Numbered from the stretch's first letter, positions 15,663 through 25,140 are shown. The stretch is DNA of 64,000 nucleotides from Streptomyces sp. V2I9 (GCF_030817475.1 NZ_JAUSZJ010000002.1:4850626-4914625), one strand, 5' to 3'. The notes: generated by a model not told the origin, from the sequence alone. Numbers and translations: made by a program.

Positions 15663-16424
15663 GTGACGGAGACGGCTGCGGGTACCGACTGGCAGTCCTG
15701 GCAGGAGAGCTGGGACCGGCAGCAGGAGTGGTACATGCCCGACCGCGAGGAGCGGTTCCGGGTGATGCTGGACATGGTCGAGGCGGTCGTCGGGCCGCAA
15801 CCGCGGGTGCTCGACCTCGCGTGCGGTACGGGAAGTATTACGGACCGGCTCCTCAAGCGGTTCCCGAACGCCACGAGCACCGGGGTGGACCTCGACCCCG
15901 CGCTCCTGGCCATCGCCCGCGGCACCTTCGACGGCGACGACAGGGTCACCTTCGTCACCGCCGACCTCAAGGACCCGGACTGGACGGCCCGGCTGCCCCA
16001 CGCCTCGTACGACGCCGTCCTCACCGCCACCGCTCTGCACTGGCTGCACAGCGAGCCGCTGGCCGCCCTGTACGGGCAGCTCGGCGGACTGGTCCGGGAC
16101 GGCGGGGTCTTCATGAACGCCGACCACATGATCGACCCGGCCACGCCCCGTATCAACGCCGCCGAACGCGCCCACCGGCACGCCGCGATGGACCGGGCCA
16201 AGGCCGACGGGGCGCTGGACTGGGCCGCGTGGTGGGCCGTCGCCGCGAAGGACCCGGTCCTCGCCGCCCCCACCGCGGAGCGCTTCGCGATCTACGGCGA
16301 GCACGCGGACGGCGACATGCCCTCCGCCGACTGGCACGCCCGCACCCTCCTCGCCTCCGGCTTCGGTGAGGCCCGCGCGGTCTGGGCATCGCCCTCGGAC
16401 ACCCTCGTCCTCGCGGTGAAGTAG
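15663..16424 (+). CDS. Class I SAM-dependent methyltransferase
   Basis: About 253 residues. Motif I is RVLDLACGTGSITDRLLKRF, followed by GVDLDPALLAIAR (motif II acidic residue) and FVTADLKDPDW, then DAVLTATALHWLHSEPLAAL, a Rossmann methyltransferase of the methyltransf_25/12 type. GTG at 15663 follows GTGGAGG; an in-frame GTG at 15651 lacks a ribosome binding site. The substrate cannot be inferred. It stands alone: the CGNR gene diverges upstream and a strong terminator follows. Confidence 0.88.
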   Translation: MTETAAGTDWQSWQESWDRQQEWYMPDREERFRVMLDMVEAVVGPQPRVLDLACGTGSITDRLLKRFPNATSTGVDLDPALLAIARGTFDGDDRVTFVTADLKDPDWTARLPHASYDAVLTATALHWLHSEPLAALYGQLGGLVRDGGVFMNADHMIDPATPRINAAERAHRHAAMDRAKADGALDWAAWWAVAAKDPVLAAPTAERFAIYGEHADGDMPSADWHARTLLASGFGEARAVWASPSDTLVLAVK

Positions 16425-16445
16425 GCGGCGACCCCCGTGAAGAGA

Positions 16446-16485
16446 GGCGGTCCGGGCCACGGTCCGGGCCGCCCTCCGTCTTTTT
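16446..16485 (+). terminator. Intrinsic terminator after the methyltransferase gene
   Basis: GGCGGTCCGGGCC and GGTCCGGGCCGCC form a 13-pair stem with two G-U pairs and a tiny loop, followed by a TTTTT run at 16481-16485. Confidence 0.7.
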
Positions 16486-16573
16486 CGGCTTCCCGTCGCA
16501 ACCTGAACGCCCTCCCACCGCACTGGAAGGGTGAGACGGTCCGCACCCGCGGACCCGGAGAGGGGCGCTGACG

Positions 16574-17059
16574 ATGCGGATCGACGACGCCGCGCTGCAC
16601 GCCTTCGTCGAGAGCAGACGCACCGCACTGTTCCGCAGCGCGTATCTGCTCTGCGGCGACCGGCACGAGGCCGAGGACCTGGTCCAGACGACCCTGGTCA
16701 CGGTGGTGCTCGGAGGGCGGCGACATGGGCGGCTCGACAATATCGAGGCGTATGCGCGCAAGGTCCTGGTCAACACCTTCATCGCGGCGCGCCGTCGCTT
16801 GTGGCGCCGCGAGCAGACGTACGGCGAACTGCCCGACCGGGCGGGCCACGTACCCGATGCGGACACCGGCCTCGCGGTACGCGCGGCGCTCGCCCGGCTC
16901 ACGGCCAAGCAGCGGGCCGTACTGGTGCTGCGCTACTGGGAGGACCTGAGCGTCGAGGCGACGGCCGAACTGCTGGGGATGCGGGAGAACACGGTCAAGA
17001 GCCACACGGCTCGGGCCTTGACGGCGCTGCGTGCCGAGATGGCGGAGGAACGGGTATGA
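16574..17059 (+). CDS. SigE-family ECF RNA polymerase sigma factor
   Basis: 161 residues of an extracytoplasmic-function sigma factor of the actinobacterial SigE group. Region 2 reads FRSAYLLCGDRHEAEDLVQT, and region 4 is LTAKQRAVLVLRYWEDLSVE followed by LGMRENTVKSHTARALTAL. ATG at 16574 follows GAGGGGC. The stop codon overlaps the start of the next gene (ATGA), which encodes a likely membrane anti-sigma partner, so the pair forms a regulated signalling unit. The promoters it recognises are not evident here. Confidence 0.93.
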   Translation: MRIDDAALHAFVESRRTALFRSAYLLCGDRHEAEDLVQTTLVTVVLGGRRHGRLDNIEAYARKVLVNTFIAARRRLWRREQTYGELPDRAGHVPDADTGLAVRAALARLTAKQRAVLVLRYWEDLSVEATAELLGMRENTVKSHTARALTALRAEMAEERV

Positions 17060-17820
17060 ACGACGTGCGTGAACTGCTGGAGTATGCCGTCGCGGATGCG
17101 GGACAGCCGGCCCTCAGGGCCGAGGCGGTCTATGCGAGGGCGGCCCGGGTGCGCAGGCGCCGTCGTGCCGCCGTGTCGGCCGCCGCGGTGTGCGCGCTCG
17201 CGGTGGGGGCGTTCGCGGTCTCGGGGCTTTCCGCGGAGCCGCCGCCGCGGAACTCCTCGGTGGCGGCTCCGAGCATGTCCGACGGCACGGGCGAGCGGGC
17301 CCGGAAGCTGATCGGGCTGCTGCCCGAGGGCATCGGCTCGGTCCAGCAGGTGCCGCTGGCCGCCGTCCTGGGGCAAGGACAGGCCGGGGAACGTCCGCGA
17401 GGGCCGCTGGACGGGCAGTACGCGGTCCGCCGGGACGGCGGGGTCGGCTTCCTGATCGTCAGCCTCCTGGACGCGGAGGCGGTCACCGAGAAGAGCGGGG
17501 GCGTTCCGGAAGAGGCGGACCCGTGCAAGCCCGGTGCCGGGGAGCGGAACCGGACGGACTGCGTTCACGAGGAGCTGCCCGACGGCCGGGCACTGACGAT
17601 CCGGAGCGACTCGATGGACGAGGGCAACGGCACCCCGCGGTGGGGTCCGGAGCTGTCGGCCTGGCTCACGCTCAAGGACGGCAGGGAGCTGATCGTGCGG
17701 AACAGCACCGGCTTCGAAGCGGACAGCACGCTGGGTCCGCTGCTCAAGGACCCGCCGCTGACCCGTGCGCAGTTGCGGACCCTGATGCTGAGTCCGGAAC
17801 TGCTGCCGCAGCAGGGGTAG
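17056..17820 (+). CDS. Single-pass membrane protein, putative anti-sigma partner
   Basis: 254 residues. A short cytoplasmic segment (MNDVRELLEYAVADAG) and a basic stretch RVRRRRR lead into one membrane helix (AVSAAAVCALAVGAFAVSGL). An extracytoplasmic domain of about 190 residues with no recognised fold follows. This topology, and the coupled start inside the sigma factor stop codon, are typical of regulators paired with SigE-group ECF factors. No zinc-binding HxxxCxxC motif is visible, so it would not be a ZAS-type anti-sigma. The gene ends before a bidirectional terminator. Confidence 0.7.
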   Translation: MNDVRELLEYAVADAGQPALRAEAVYARAARVRRRRRAAVSAAAVCALAVGAFAVSGLSAEPPPRNSSVAAPSMSDGTGERARKLIGLLPEGIGSVQQVPLAAVLGQGQAGERPRGPLDGQYAVRRDGGVGFLIVSLLDAEAVTEKSGGVPEEADPCKPGAGERNRTDCVHEELPDGRALTIRSDSMDEGNGTPRWGPELSAWLTLKDGRELIVRNSTGFEADSTLGPLLKDPPLTRAQLRTLMLSPELLPQQG

Positions 17821-17832
17821 CACCCTGCGCGG

Positions 17833-17873
17833 GGGAGGGCGGTACCGGTTCGACGAGCCGGTACCGCCCTCCC
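17833..17873. terminator. Bidirectional terminator between convergent genes
   Basis: A perfect 16-bp stem: GGGAGGGCGGTACCGG at 17833-17848 and its complement at 17858-17873, with a 9-base loop. It separates the anti-sigma partner gene from the ABC transporter operon. Confidence 0.85.
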
Positions 17874-17879
17874 GGCCGT

Positions 17880-18644
17880 CTACAGCACCTTGGACAGGAA
17901 GGACTTCGTCCGGTCGTGCCGCGGGTTGGTCAGGACCTCGCGCGGGTGGCCCGACTCGACCACCACGCCGTCGTCCATGAAGACCAGCGCGTCGCCCACC
18001 TCGCGGGCGAAGCCCATCTCGTGGGTGACGACGATCATCGTCATACCGTCCTCGGCCAGGCCGCGCATGACGTCCAGGACGTCACCCACCAGCTCCGGGT
18101 CGAGCGCGGAGGTCGGCTCGTCGAAGAGCATCAGCTTCGGCTCCATCGCCAGCGCGCGGGCGATGGCGACCCGCTGCTGCTGGCCGCCGGAGAGCTGCGA
18201 GGGGTAGTTCCCCGCCTTGTCGGAGAGGCCGACCCGGTCCAGCAGCTTCTCGGCGCGGGCCCGCGCCACCGCCTTGGCCTCGCCCTTGACCTGGACCGGG
18301 GCCTCCATGACGTTCTCCAGGGCCGTCATGTGGGGGAACAGGTTGAAGCGCTGGAAGACCATGCCGATGTCGCGGCGCTGGCGGGCGACCTCGCTGTCCT
18401 TCAGCTCGTAGAGCTTGTCGCCCTTCTGCCGGTAGCCGACCAGCTCGCCGTCGACCGACAGCCGGCCGGCGTTGATCTTCTCCAGGTGGTTGATGCACCG
18501 CAGGAAGGTCGACTTGCCGGAGCCGGACGGGCCGATCAGGCAGAACACCTCACGCGGCGCGACCTCCAGGTCGATGCCCTTGAGGATGTGGGCCGCGCCG
18601 AAGGACTTGTGGACGCCCTCGGCCTTCACCATGGGGGTGGTCAT
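17880..18644 (-). CDS. Polar amino acid ABC transporter ATPase
   Basis: 254 residues. Walker A GPSGSGKST, signature LSGGQQQRVAIARALAM, Walker B LMLFDEPTSALDPE and H-loop VVTHEMGFAREV are all intact. The H-loop sequence and the insert YRQKGDKLYELKD are typical of the glutamate/glutamine/histidine importer group. It powers uptake through the permease encoded just upstream, with which it overlaps by four bases (ATGA). It is last in a three-gene operon: binding protein, permease, ATPase. Confidence 0.93.
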   Translation of the reverse strand: MTTPMVKAEGVHKSFGAAHILKGIDLEVAPREVFCLIGPSGSGKSTFLRCINHLEKINAGRLSVDGELVGYRQKGDKLYELKDSEVARQRRDIGMVFQRFNLFPHMTALENVMEAPVQVKGEAKAVARARAEKLLDRVGLSDKAGNYPSQLSGGQQQRVAIARALAMEPKLMLFDEPTSALDPELVGDVLDVMRGLAEDGMTMIVVTHEMGFAREVGDALVFMDDGVVVESGHPREVLTNPRHDRTKSFLSKVL

Positions 18645-19609
18645 GCGGAGACACCTCCGGAGGGCCGGTTGCTGAACGCGGCGAGGTTGACCTTGATGCG
18701 CTGGAGCGGCGTGAGCGGCAGCGAGCGCAGGGAGCCGCGGGCGAAGCGGCGCTCCAGGTAGTACTGGCCGACGCTGAACACGCTGGTCATCACGATGTAC
18801 CAGATGGACGCGACGAACAGCATCTCCATCACCGCGTACGACGTGGAGCCGATCTGCGAGGTGGAGCGGAGCAGTTCGTTGTACGTGACCGCGTACACCA
18901 GCGAGGAGGTCTTCAGCATGTTGATGAACTCGTTGCCGGTCGGCGGGATGATGACCCGCAGCGCCTGCGGGAGGACCACGCGGCGCATGGTCCTGCCCTG
19001 GGTCATGCCCAGCGCGTGCGAGGCCTCGGTCTGGCCCTCGTCGACGGACTGGATGCCGGCCCGGCAGATCTCCGCCATGTAGGCGGCCTCGTTCAGCGCG
19101 AGCCCCAGCAGGGCGCACATGAACGGGGTCATGACGTCCGTCATCTCGTCCTTGTAGATGAACGGGATGTTCAGGACCGGGAAGATCAGCGCCAGGTTGA
19201 ACCAGAGCAGCAGCTGCACGTAGACCGGGGTGCCCCGGAAGAACCAGATGTACAGCCAGGCCACCCAGCTGGTGACCGGGTTCTTCGACAGCCGCATCAC
19301 GGCGAGCACGACGCCGAGGATCACGCCGAGCACCATCGCCAGGACGCTGATCAGCAGCGTGCGGCCGGCGCCGGCGACGACGGTGCTGTCGAACAGCTTG
19401 TCGCCGACGGCGTGCCACTGGATGTTGCCCTGCGAGAAGGCGTACCCGAGGGCGGCGAGGAGGCCGATGACCACGACGCCGCTGATCCAGCGGCCGACGT
19501 GGCGGACCGGAATGGCCTTGATGTTCTCCGGGGCCGGGGTGGCGCCCTTGGAGACCGACACCGGGCCGGCCGGTGAACCGGCCGGTGTCCTGTCGAACTT
19601 GTCAGTCAT
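18641..19609 (-). CDS. Polar amino acid ABC transporter permease
   Basis: 322 residues with several membrane helices. The family's signatures are present: RTLLISVLAMVLGVILGVVL near the start of the domain, YIWFFRGTPVYVQLLLWF, and the EAA loop GIQSVDEGQTEASHALGMTQ that contacts the ATPase. It resembles HisM/GlnP-type permeases that work as homodimers when only one permease gene is present, as here. It lies 28 bp downstream of the binding protein gene. The long cytoplasmic N terminus (about 40 residues, Pro/Ala rich) is usual in Streptomyces. Confidence 0.92.
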   Translation of the reverse strand: MTDKFDRTPAGSPAGPVSVSKGATPAPENIKAIPVRHVGRWISGVVVIGLLAALGYAFSQGNIQWHAVGDKLFDSTVVAGAGRTLLISVLAMVLGVILGVVLAVMRLSKNPVTSWVAWLYIWFFRGTPVYVQLLLWFNLALIFPVLNIPFIYKDEMTDVMTPFMCALLGLALNEAAYMAEICRAGIQSVDEGQTEASHALGMTQGRTMRRVVLPQALRVIIPPTGNEFINMLKTSSLVYAVTYNELLRSTSQIGSTSYAVMEMLFVASIWYIVMTSVFSVGQYYLERRFARGSLRSLPLTPLQRIKVNLAAFSNRPSGGVSA

Positions 19610-19637
19610 GGTGACTGCCCTTCAGTGGAGCGTCCGG

Positions 19638-20600
19638 TCACTTGCCGCCGTTGATGGCGGCCTTGTCGATCGCTCCCGTTCCGGCGCCCCACTTGTCGAG
19701 GACCTTCTGGTACGAACCGTCGGCGATGATCGCGTCGACGGCCTCCTTCAGGGCGTCGCGCAGGCCGGTGTTGGACTTCTTGACGGCGATGCCGAACGGG
19801 CCGGCGTCGACCTGCTCGCCCACGACCTCGAACGCGTTGCCGCCGTCCGCCTTGCGGGCCAGGTCGACCGCGACCGGGTAGTCGTTGACGCCGGCCACCG
19901 AACCACCGGACTTGACGCGGGTCTGGGCCTCGGTGTCGTTCTCGAACGACTCGATCTTGATGGCCTTCTTGCCGCCGGCCGTACAGGCCTTCGACTGCTT
20001 CTTGAGGGCTTCCTCGTACGTGGTGCCGCGCTGCACCGCCGCAGGCTTCCCGCACAGGTCCTCGATGGACTTGATGTTCTGCGGGTTGCCCTTCTTCGTG
20101 TACACGGCCGTGCCGGCGAGGAAGTAGTCGACGAAGTCGACGCCCTCGCCCAGCTTCTTGCCGGAGTCGTCCAGGCCCTCCTGGCGCTGCTTGTTGTCCG
20201 TGATGGACGACATCGCGATGTCGTGGCGGCCGGAGTTCAGGGCGGTGATCAGACCGTCGAAGGAACCCGAGGTGAACTCGAACTTCACGCCCAGCTGCTT
20301 ACCGAGGGCCTCCGCGATGTCGGGGTCGACACCCACGATCTTCCCGTTCTCCACGGACTCCATCGGCGCGTACTCGGCGTTCGTGCCGACCTTGATCACA
20401 CCGGACTTCTGATACTTCTCCGGCAGCTTGGAGAACAGCGGAGCGCCGCTCTTGGTCTCCTTGCCGCTGCCGCCCTCCTGGGAAGCGCTGTCCGTCTGGT
20501 CTCCACAGGCGGTGAGCAGCAGGGAGCCGGCGACCGCGATGGCGCCGATCGCCGCGATCCGGTGCTTGGCGGTCGTACGACGCGTGATGCTTGCGGTCAT
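19638..20600 (-). CDS. ABC transporter solute-binding lipoprotein, polar amino acid type
   Basis: 320 residues. A lipobox LLLTACGD follows a basic and hydrophobic signal (ITRRTTAKHRIAAIGAIAVA), so it is anchored outside the membrane. The domain is family 3: GVIKVGTNAEYAPMESVENG, then GVDPDIAEALGKQLGVKFEF and DIAMSSITDNKQR, which bind an amino acid such as glutamate. ATG at 20600 follows GGAGG; upstream in-frame codons lack a site. It is first in the operon and should be the most expressed gene. Confidence 0.92.
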   Translation of the reverse strand: MTASITRRTTAKHRIAAIGAIAVAGSLLLTACGDQTDSASQEGGSGKETKSGAPLFSKLPEKYQKSGVIKVGTNAEYAPMESVENGKIVGVDPDIAEALGKQLGVKFEFTSGSFDGLITALNSGRHDIAMSSITDNKQRQEGLDDSGKKLGEGVDFVDYFLAGTAVYTKKGNPQNIKSIEDLCGKPAAVQRGTTYEEALKKQSKACTAGGKKAIKIESFENDTEAQTRVKSGGSVAGVNDYPVAVDLARKADGGNAFEVVGEQVDAGPFGIAVKKSNTGLRDALKEAVDAIIADGSYQKVLDKWGAGTGAIDKAAINGGK

Positions 20601-21124
20601 GTCGGGATCCTCCGGCAGGTGAGGGAGAGGTGCTGGTGGGCGGCTTGGCACGCACCTTCGAGTGTCGCCACCTTGTGTGATGACGGCATCCTGCCATTGG
20701 GACTGGCCCATTCAGGGGTCCGGCCATGTCAAAATCGGATAACGGGAGACCCCCGAACATCAACGGCCGGTACACGGCGACCGGACCATCTGTGGGGATC
20801 GATTCCCGCGGCCGGAGAATCTTCGGCATGTTGGGGCCGGTGGGCGGCATTTATGACGGTTTGCCGACTTGTCCAGATATTCGACTATGAGTCACGTCAC
20901 CGCGTCGATATGGACTCGTCCGTAACCCCGTCCGTCCGGTAAGAAAGACGTTTACACCCCTCATCCGGGGCTCAGGGCGCGTGTGCGGCGCGCCCGCGCG
21001 TATGTACCTCTCCCCGCCGGGACGGGCCAACCGTCCGGTGCGGGGCGCGTACGCGGTGCCCGCCCACCCCTCCTCAACCAGGAGTGGCCACCCTCAAACG
21101 ATGAAGACTTAAGGGGTCAACACC
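20601..21124. other. Divergent promoter region of the amino acid ABC operon and malic enzyme gene
   Basis: No gene is supported in these 524 bases. A TTGACA hexamer for the leftward operon lies at 20727-20732, without a clear -10. The malic enzyme has AAGGGG upstream of its ATG. Parts of 20700-20960 are less GC-rich than the flanks, as expected for promoters. Confidence 0.5.
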
Positions 21125-22373
21125 ATGGCAGCGGAGATCGTCAATCCTCGCAGCGACAGCACCATCGACAGCGCCACCGACCGTGGCGTCCAGCGCACCG
21201 GGGACACGGGGGCCGAGGAGCCCTTCGACCCGGCCTTCGCCCTCCACCGGGGCGGGAAGATGGCCGTGCAGGCCACCGTCCCGATCCGTGACAAGGACGA
21301 CCTCTCCCTGGCGTACACGCCGGGAGTGGCGAAGGTGTGCAGCGCCATCGCGGACAATCCCGAGCTGGTCCACGACTACACCTGGAAGTCCCAGGTCGTG
21401 GCCGTCGTGACGGACGGCACCGCCGTGCTCGGCCTCGGTGACATCGGGCCCGAGGCGTCCCTCCCCGTGATGGAGGGCAAGGCCATCCTCTTCAAGCAGT
21501 TCGGCGGCGTCGACGCGGTGCCGATCGCGCTCGCCACCACCGACGCCGACGAGATCGTCGACACCGTCGTCCGGCTCGCCCCCTCCTTCGGCGGCGTCAA
21601 CCTGGAGGACATCTCGGCACCCCGCTGCTTCGAGATCGAGCGCAAGCTCCAGGAGCGGCTGGACATCCCGGTCTTCCACGACGACCAGCACGGCACCGCG
21701 GTCGTCACCCTCGCCGCCCTGCGCAACGCCGCGAAGCTCTCCGGCCGGACCCTGGGCGACCTGCGCGGCGTCATCTCCGGCGCCGGCGCGGCGGGCGTGG
21801 CCATCGCCAAGTTCCTGCTGGAGGCGGGGATCGGCGACATCGCGGTGGCCGACCGCAAGGGCATCGTCAGCAGGGACCGCGACGACCCTCACCGAGGTCA
21901 AGCGCGAACTGGCCGAGCTGACCAACCGGGCGGGCCTGTCCGGCTCGCTGGAGCAGGCGCTCGCCGGCGCGGACGTCTTCATCGGCGTCTCCGGCGGCAC
22001 GGTCCCGGAGGCGGCGGTGGCCTCGATGGCCCCCGGCGCGTACGTCTTCGCCATGGCCAACCCGAACCCCGAGGTCCACCCGGAGGTCGCGCACAAGTAC
22101 GCGGCCGTCGTGGCGACCGGGCGGTCCGACTTCCCGAACCAGATCAACAACGTGCTGGCGTTCCCCGGCATCTTCGCCGGTGCGCTCCAGGTCCGGGCCT
22201 CCCGGATCACGGAGGGCATGAAGATCGCCGCGGCGAACGCGCTGGCCGACGTGGTCGGCGACGAGCTGGCCGCCGACTACGTGATCCCGTCCCCGTTCGA
22301 CGAGCGGGTCGCTCCGGCGGTCACCGCGGCCGTCGCGGCGGCGGCGCGGGCGGAGGGCGTGGCCCGGCGCTGA
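21125..22373 (+). pseudogene. NAD(P)-dependent malic enzyme, single-base frameshift
   Basis: Oxidative decarboxylation of malate to pyruvate. The first 255 codons are intact: AVQATVPIRDKDDLSLAYTP, the tyrosine motif YTPGVAKVC, FGGVNLEDISAPRCFEIE, VFHDDQHGTAVV and the nucleotide-binding GAGAAGVAIAKFL. After KGIVSRDRDD the frame is lost. The next frame continues with TEVKRELAELTNRAG, then FAMANPNPEVHPEV and FPNQINNVLAFPGIFAGALQ to a stop at 22371-22373. Removing one C from the CCC at 21886-21888 restores a protein of about 415 residues. All family motifs are otherwise kept, so this is a recent mutation or a sequence error. A strong terminator follows. Confidence 0.8.
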
Positions 22374-22393
22374 GACGCGTCCGGCTGTCGTGC

Positions 22394-22431
22394 GGTGGGC
22401 GGGGCCTGTACCTGTACGGGCCCCGCCCACC
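22394..22431 (+). terminator. Strong hairpin after the malic enzyme gene
   Basis: GGTGGGCGGGGCC (22394-22406) pairs perfectly with GGCCCCGCCCACC (22419-22431), 13 base pairs, 21 bases after the stop codon. No T-run is present, as is common in Streptomyces. Confidence 0.7.
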
Positions 22432-22559
22432 TTCCGCGTACGCCCGGTGTTCCGTACGCCCACCCTCCGGAAGCGCAGGACGGAGCCGCCGGGGCCACTT
22501 GGCGCGCGTCACACACGCAGGCGGTTACGCCCCCGCCGCGCCCCGCCTATCGTCGAGCC

Positions 22560-23528
22560 ATGTTCGCCGCCTACGCAGCCCGCATCGACCCCGACCAGCC
22601 CCTCGACGGCCTGGAACTGGGCGACCGTCCGGCCCCCGAGGCGCGTCCCGGCTGGACCACGGTCACCGTCCGGGCCGCCTCCCTCAACCACCACGACCTC
22701 TGGTCCCTGCGGGGCGTGGGGCTCCCGCAGGACCGGTTGCCGATGATCCTCGGCTGCGACGCGGCAGGCGTCGACCAGGACGGCAACGAGGTCGTCCTGC
22801 ACTCCGTGATCGGGCAGTCCGGCCACGGCGTCGGACCGAAGGAGCCGCGCTCCATCCTCACCGAGCGCTACCAGGGCACCTTCGCCGAGCAGGTCGCCGT
22901 CCCCACCTGGAACGTGCTGCCCAAACCGAAGGAGCTCTCCTTCGCGGAGGCCGCCTGCCTGCCGACCGCCTGGCTCACCGCGTACCGGATGCTGTTCACC
23001 AACGCCGGGGTACGGCCGGGTGATTCGGTGCTCGTCCAGGGCGCGGGCGGCGGGGTCGCCACCGCGGCCATCGTGCTCGGGAAGGCCGCCGGGCTGCGGG
23101 TCTTCGCCACCAGCCGGGACCAGGCCAAGCGCGAGCGGGCGGTCGAGCTCGGCGCGCTGGAGGCGTACGAGCCCGGCGCCCGGCTGCCGCAGCGGGTGGA
23201 CGCCGTCATCGAGACCGTGGGGGCCGCCACCTGGTCCCACTCCGTGAAGTCGCTGCGCCCCGGCGGCACCCTCGTCATCTCCGGCGCCACCAGCGGTGAC
23301 CGCCCCTCGCACGCCGAGCTGACCCGGATCTTCTTCCTGGAGCTGAAGGTCGTCGGTTCCACGATGGGGTCCAAGGACGAGCTGGAGGACCTGCTCGCGT
23401 TCTGCGCGACCACCGGGGTGCGCCCGGTCATCGACGAGGTGATGCCGCTGGACCGGGCGCGGGAGGGGTTCCGCAGGCTGGAGTCCGGCGATCTCTTCGG
23501 GAAGATCGTGTTCACGCCGACGTCCTGA
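22560..23528 (+). CDS. Zinc-type alcohol dehydrogenase / quinone oxidoreductase family protein
   Basis: 322 residues of the medium-chain dehydrogenase/reductase superfamily. The GroES-like part has VTVRAASLNHHDLWSLRGVG and LGCDAAGV; the Rossmann part has VLVQGAGGGVATAAIVLGKA and GGTLVISGATSG. The cysteine that binds catalytic zinc in true alcohol dehydrogenases is replaced (SLNHHDLWS), so it is more likely an NADPH-dependent quinone or enoyl reductase. The start is probably leaderless: TATCGT sits 6 bases before the ATG and there is no ribosome binding site. Confidence 0.88.
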   Translation: MFAAYAARIDPDQPLDGLELGDRPAPEARPGWTTVTVRAASLNHHDLWSLRGVGLPQDRLPMILGCDAAGVDQDGNEVVLHSVIGQSGHGVGPKEPRSILTERYQGTFAEQVAVPTWNVLPKPKELSFAEAACLPTAWLTAYRMLFTNAGVRPGDSVLVQGAGGGVATAAIVLGKAAGLRVFATSRDQAKRERAVELGALEAYEPGARLPQRVDAVIETVGAATWSHSVKSLRPGGTLVISGATSGDRPSHAELTRIFFLELKVVGSTMGSKDELEDLLAFCATTGVRPVIDEVMPLDRAREGFRRLESGDLFGKIVFTPTS

Positions 23529-23600
23529 GATGCCGGCCTCCTGAGATCCCGGCCTTCTGAGATCCCGGCCTTCTGAGAGGCCGACCTTCCGAGACGTGGC
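23524..23600 (+). repeat. Degenerate 17-bp tandem repeat between two genes
   Basis: About four copies of a unit like CTGAGATCCCGGCCTTC, the middle two nearly identical and the outer ones worn (TCCTGAGATGCCGGCC, TCTGAGAGGCCGACCT). It starts at the stop codon of the dehydrogenase gene. Spacers are absent, so it is not a CRISPR array. Confidence 0.7.
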
Positions 23601-23670
23601 GGGCTCCCTCGGGAAATCGTCGCGCACGAAGACTTGAGGGATGTTCACTTTTGCTGATGGGATCTGCCCC

Positions 23671-25140
23671 ATGCGAATGGGCAGAGCACTCATGGCAGTT
23701 GTCGTCGCGTCCGTGCTCGCGGCGGGGGCCCTCGCCCCCGCCGCGTCGGCACGCCCCGCCCCTGGCCCCGGTCCCGTCTCCGGCCTCGTGCCGACCGCGG
23801 CCCCGGCCTCGTACGAACGGTCCATCCCGCCGCTCACCGACGACCGGGGGCGCACACTCACGCTGCGCGGCTGGAACGTCGAGGACAAGGTGAACCGGGG
23901 TGAGGACGCCCTCGACGCCATCACCGAACGGCACTTCCGCGACCTGCGGGCCAACGGCTTCAACTTCGCCCGGCTGCTGGTCTTCTGGGACGATCTGGAG
24001 CCCGCCCGCGGCCGGTACAGCGAGCGCTACCTGCGGCGGATCGAACGCGTCCTGGACTGGGCCCGCGAGCACCGCGTCCATGTCCTCATCGACGCCCACC
24101 AGGACGTCTTCGGGCCCGCGTTCGGTCACCGGGGCATCCCTGAATGGGCCACCAGGACGGACGGGCTGCCGTTCACCCCGCACCCCGACGACTGGTTCTC
24201 CGAGTACTTCGAACCGGCCGTCCAGCGGGCCTTCACCCACCTCTACGAGGACCCGGACCTCCAGCGCGCCCAGGCCGCCATGTGGCAGGTCCTCGCCCAG
24301 CGGTTCGGCGGCCACCCGGCCGTCATCGGCTACGACCTGATCAACGAGCCGATGGGGGAGCTGCGCGAGGGCGAGGACCTGCCGACCGCCGCCCGCCGCA
24401 TCGAGGCCCGGCACCTCACCCCGATGTACAACCGCCTCGCCCGCGCCGTGCGGGCGAAGGACCGCGACACCTGGATCTTCGTCGAGCCCACCCCCATCGT
24501 CGGCGAGGGCGTGCCGACGGGGCTGGGCCGTATCGAGGACCGGCGCACCGTGTACGCCCCGCACTTCTACAACACCGCCATGGAGGCGGGCGCGGACTAC
24601 GACCCCGGGGCCGGCTGGATCGAGGCGTACGAGGCGGCCGTCACCGCCTACCCGGCCCGCCACCGGATGCCCGTCGTGGTGGGCGAGTGGGGGCCGCTGA
24701 ACAATTCCCTCCCGAACATGGGCCGTTTCTACCGCGAGGCCGTCGACTCCCTGAACCGCTACAGCTCCGGCTGGGCGGGGTACGTCTGGTGCTACGGCGG
24801 CGGCTACTGCGCGGTCGACGAGCACGGCCGCTTCCGTACGAACAAGGAGCGGACGGCCACCCCGTACGCCCCGGCCGTCGCCGGAACCGTCCGCTCCGAG
24901 ACGTACGACGCGGACACCCGTTCCTGGCGCCTCGCCTACCGGGCCTCGGCGCGGCCCGGCGTGACGGAGCTGTCCCTGCCGCGGTCCGCGCGGGGCTGGC
25001 GGGTCTCCGTCACCGGCCCGGCCCGGCTGATCGGGGGGACCACGTCCGGTGCGCGGCCCCTCGTGGCGGCGCGGCCGGGGTCGCACGTGGTCGTCACCGT
25101 GCGGGAAGCTGGCCCGCATGGACGAACTGACCACCCCTGA
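23671..25140 (+). CDS. Secreted glycoside hydrolase family 5 enzyme, endoglycoceramidase-like
   Basis: About 489 residues. A signal peptide (MRMGRALMAVVVASVLAAGA to AASA) exports the protein. The catalytic barrel has NGFNFARLLVFWDDLEPARG, VLIDAHQDVFG, the acid/base GYDLINEP and the nucleophile VVVGEWGPLNN, which place it in GH5 near the endoglycoceramidase/glycosylceramidase group. A small beta-sandwich ends the protein. It probably cleaves glycosides of lipids or beta-glucans outside the cell. ATG at 23671 gives a canonical signal; an ATG at 23641 would add 10 residues. Its end overlaps the next gene by 23 bases. Confidence 0.87.
   Translation: MRMGRALMAVVVASVLAAGALAPAASARPAPGPGPVSGLVPTAAPASYERSIPPLTDDRGRTLTLRGWNVEDKVNRGEDALDAITERHFRDLRANGFNFARLLVFWDDLEPARGRYSERYLRRIERVLDWAREHRVHVLIDAHQDVFGPAFGHRGIPEWATRTDGLPFTPHPDDWFSEYFEPAVQRAFTHLYEDPDLQRAQAAMWQVLAQRFGGHPAVIGYDLINEPMGELREGEDLPTAARRIEARHLTPMYNRLARAVRAKDRDTWIFVEPTPIVGEGVPTGLGRIEDRRTVYAPHFYNTAMEAGADYDPGAGWIEAYEAAVTAYPARHRMPVVVGEWGPLNNSLPNMGRFYREAVDSLNRYSSGWAGYVWCYGGGYCAVDEHGRFRTNKERTATPYAPAVAGTVRSETYDADTRSWRLAYRASARPGVTELSLPRSARGWRVSVTGPARLIGGTTSGARPLVAARPGSHVVVTVREAGPHGRTDHP

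Noticed and set aside
17880..19418. A 512-codon frame suggesting a fused permease-ATPase
   Set aside because: The first half is an off-frame reading of the permease gene. The ATPase starts at 18644, overlapping the permease stop by four bases.
23524..23600. Short repeats as a possible CRISPR array
   Set aside because: Units are contiguous and degenerate with no spacers, and no cas genes are nearby.
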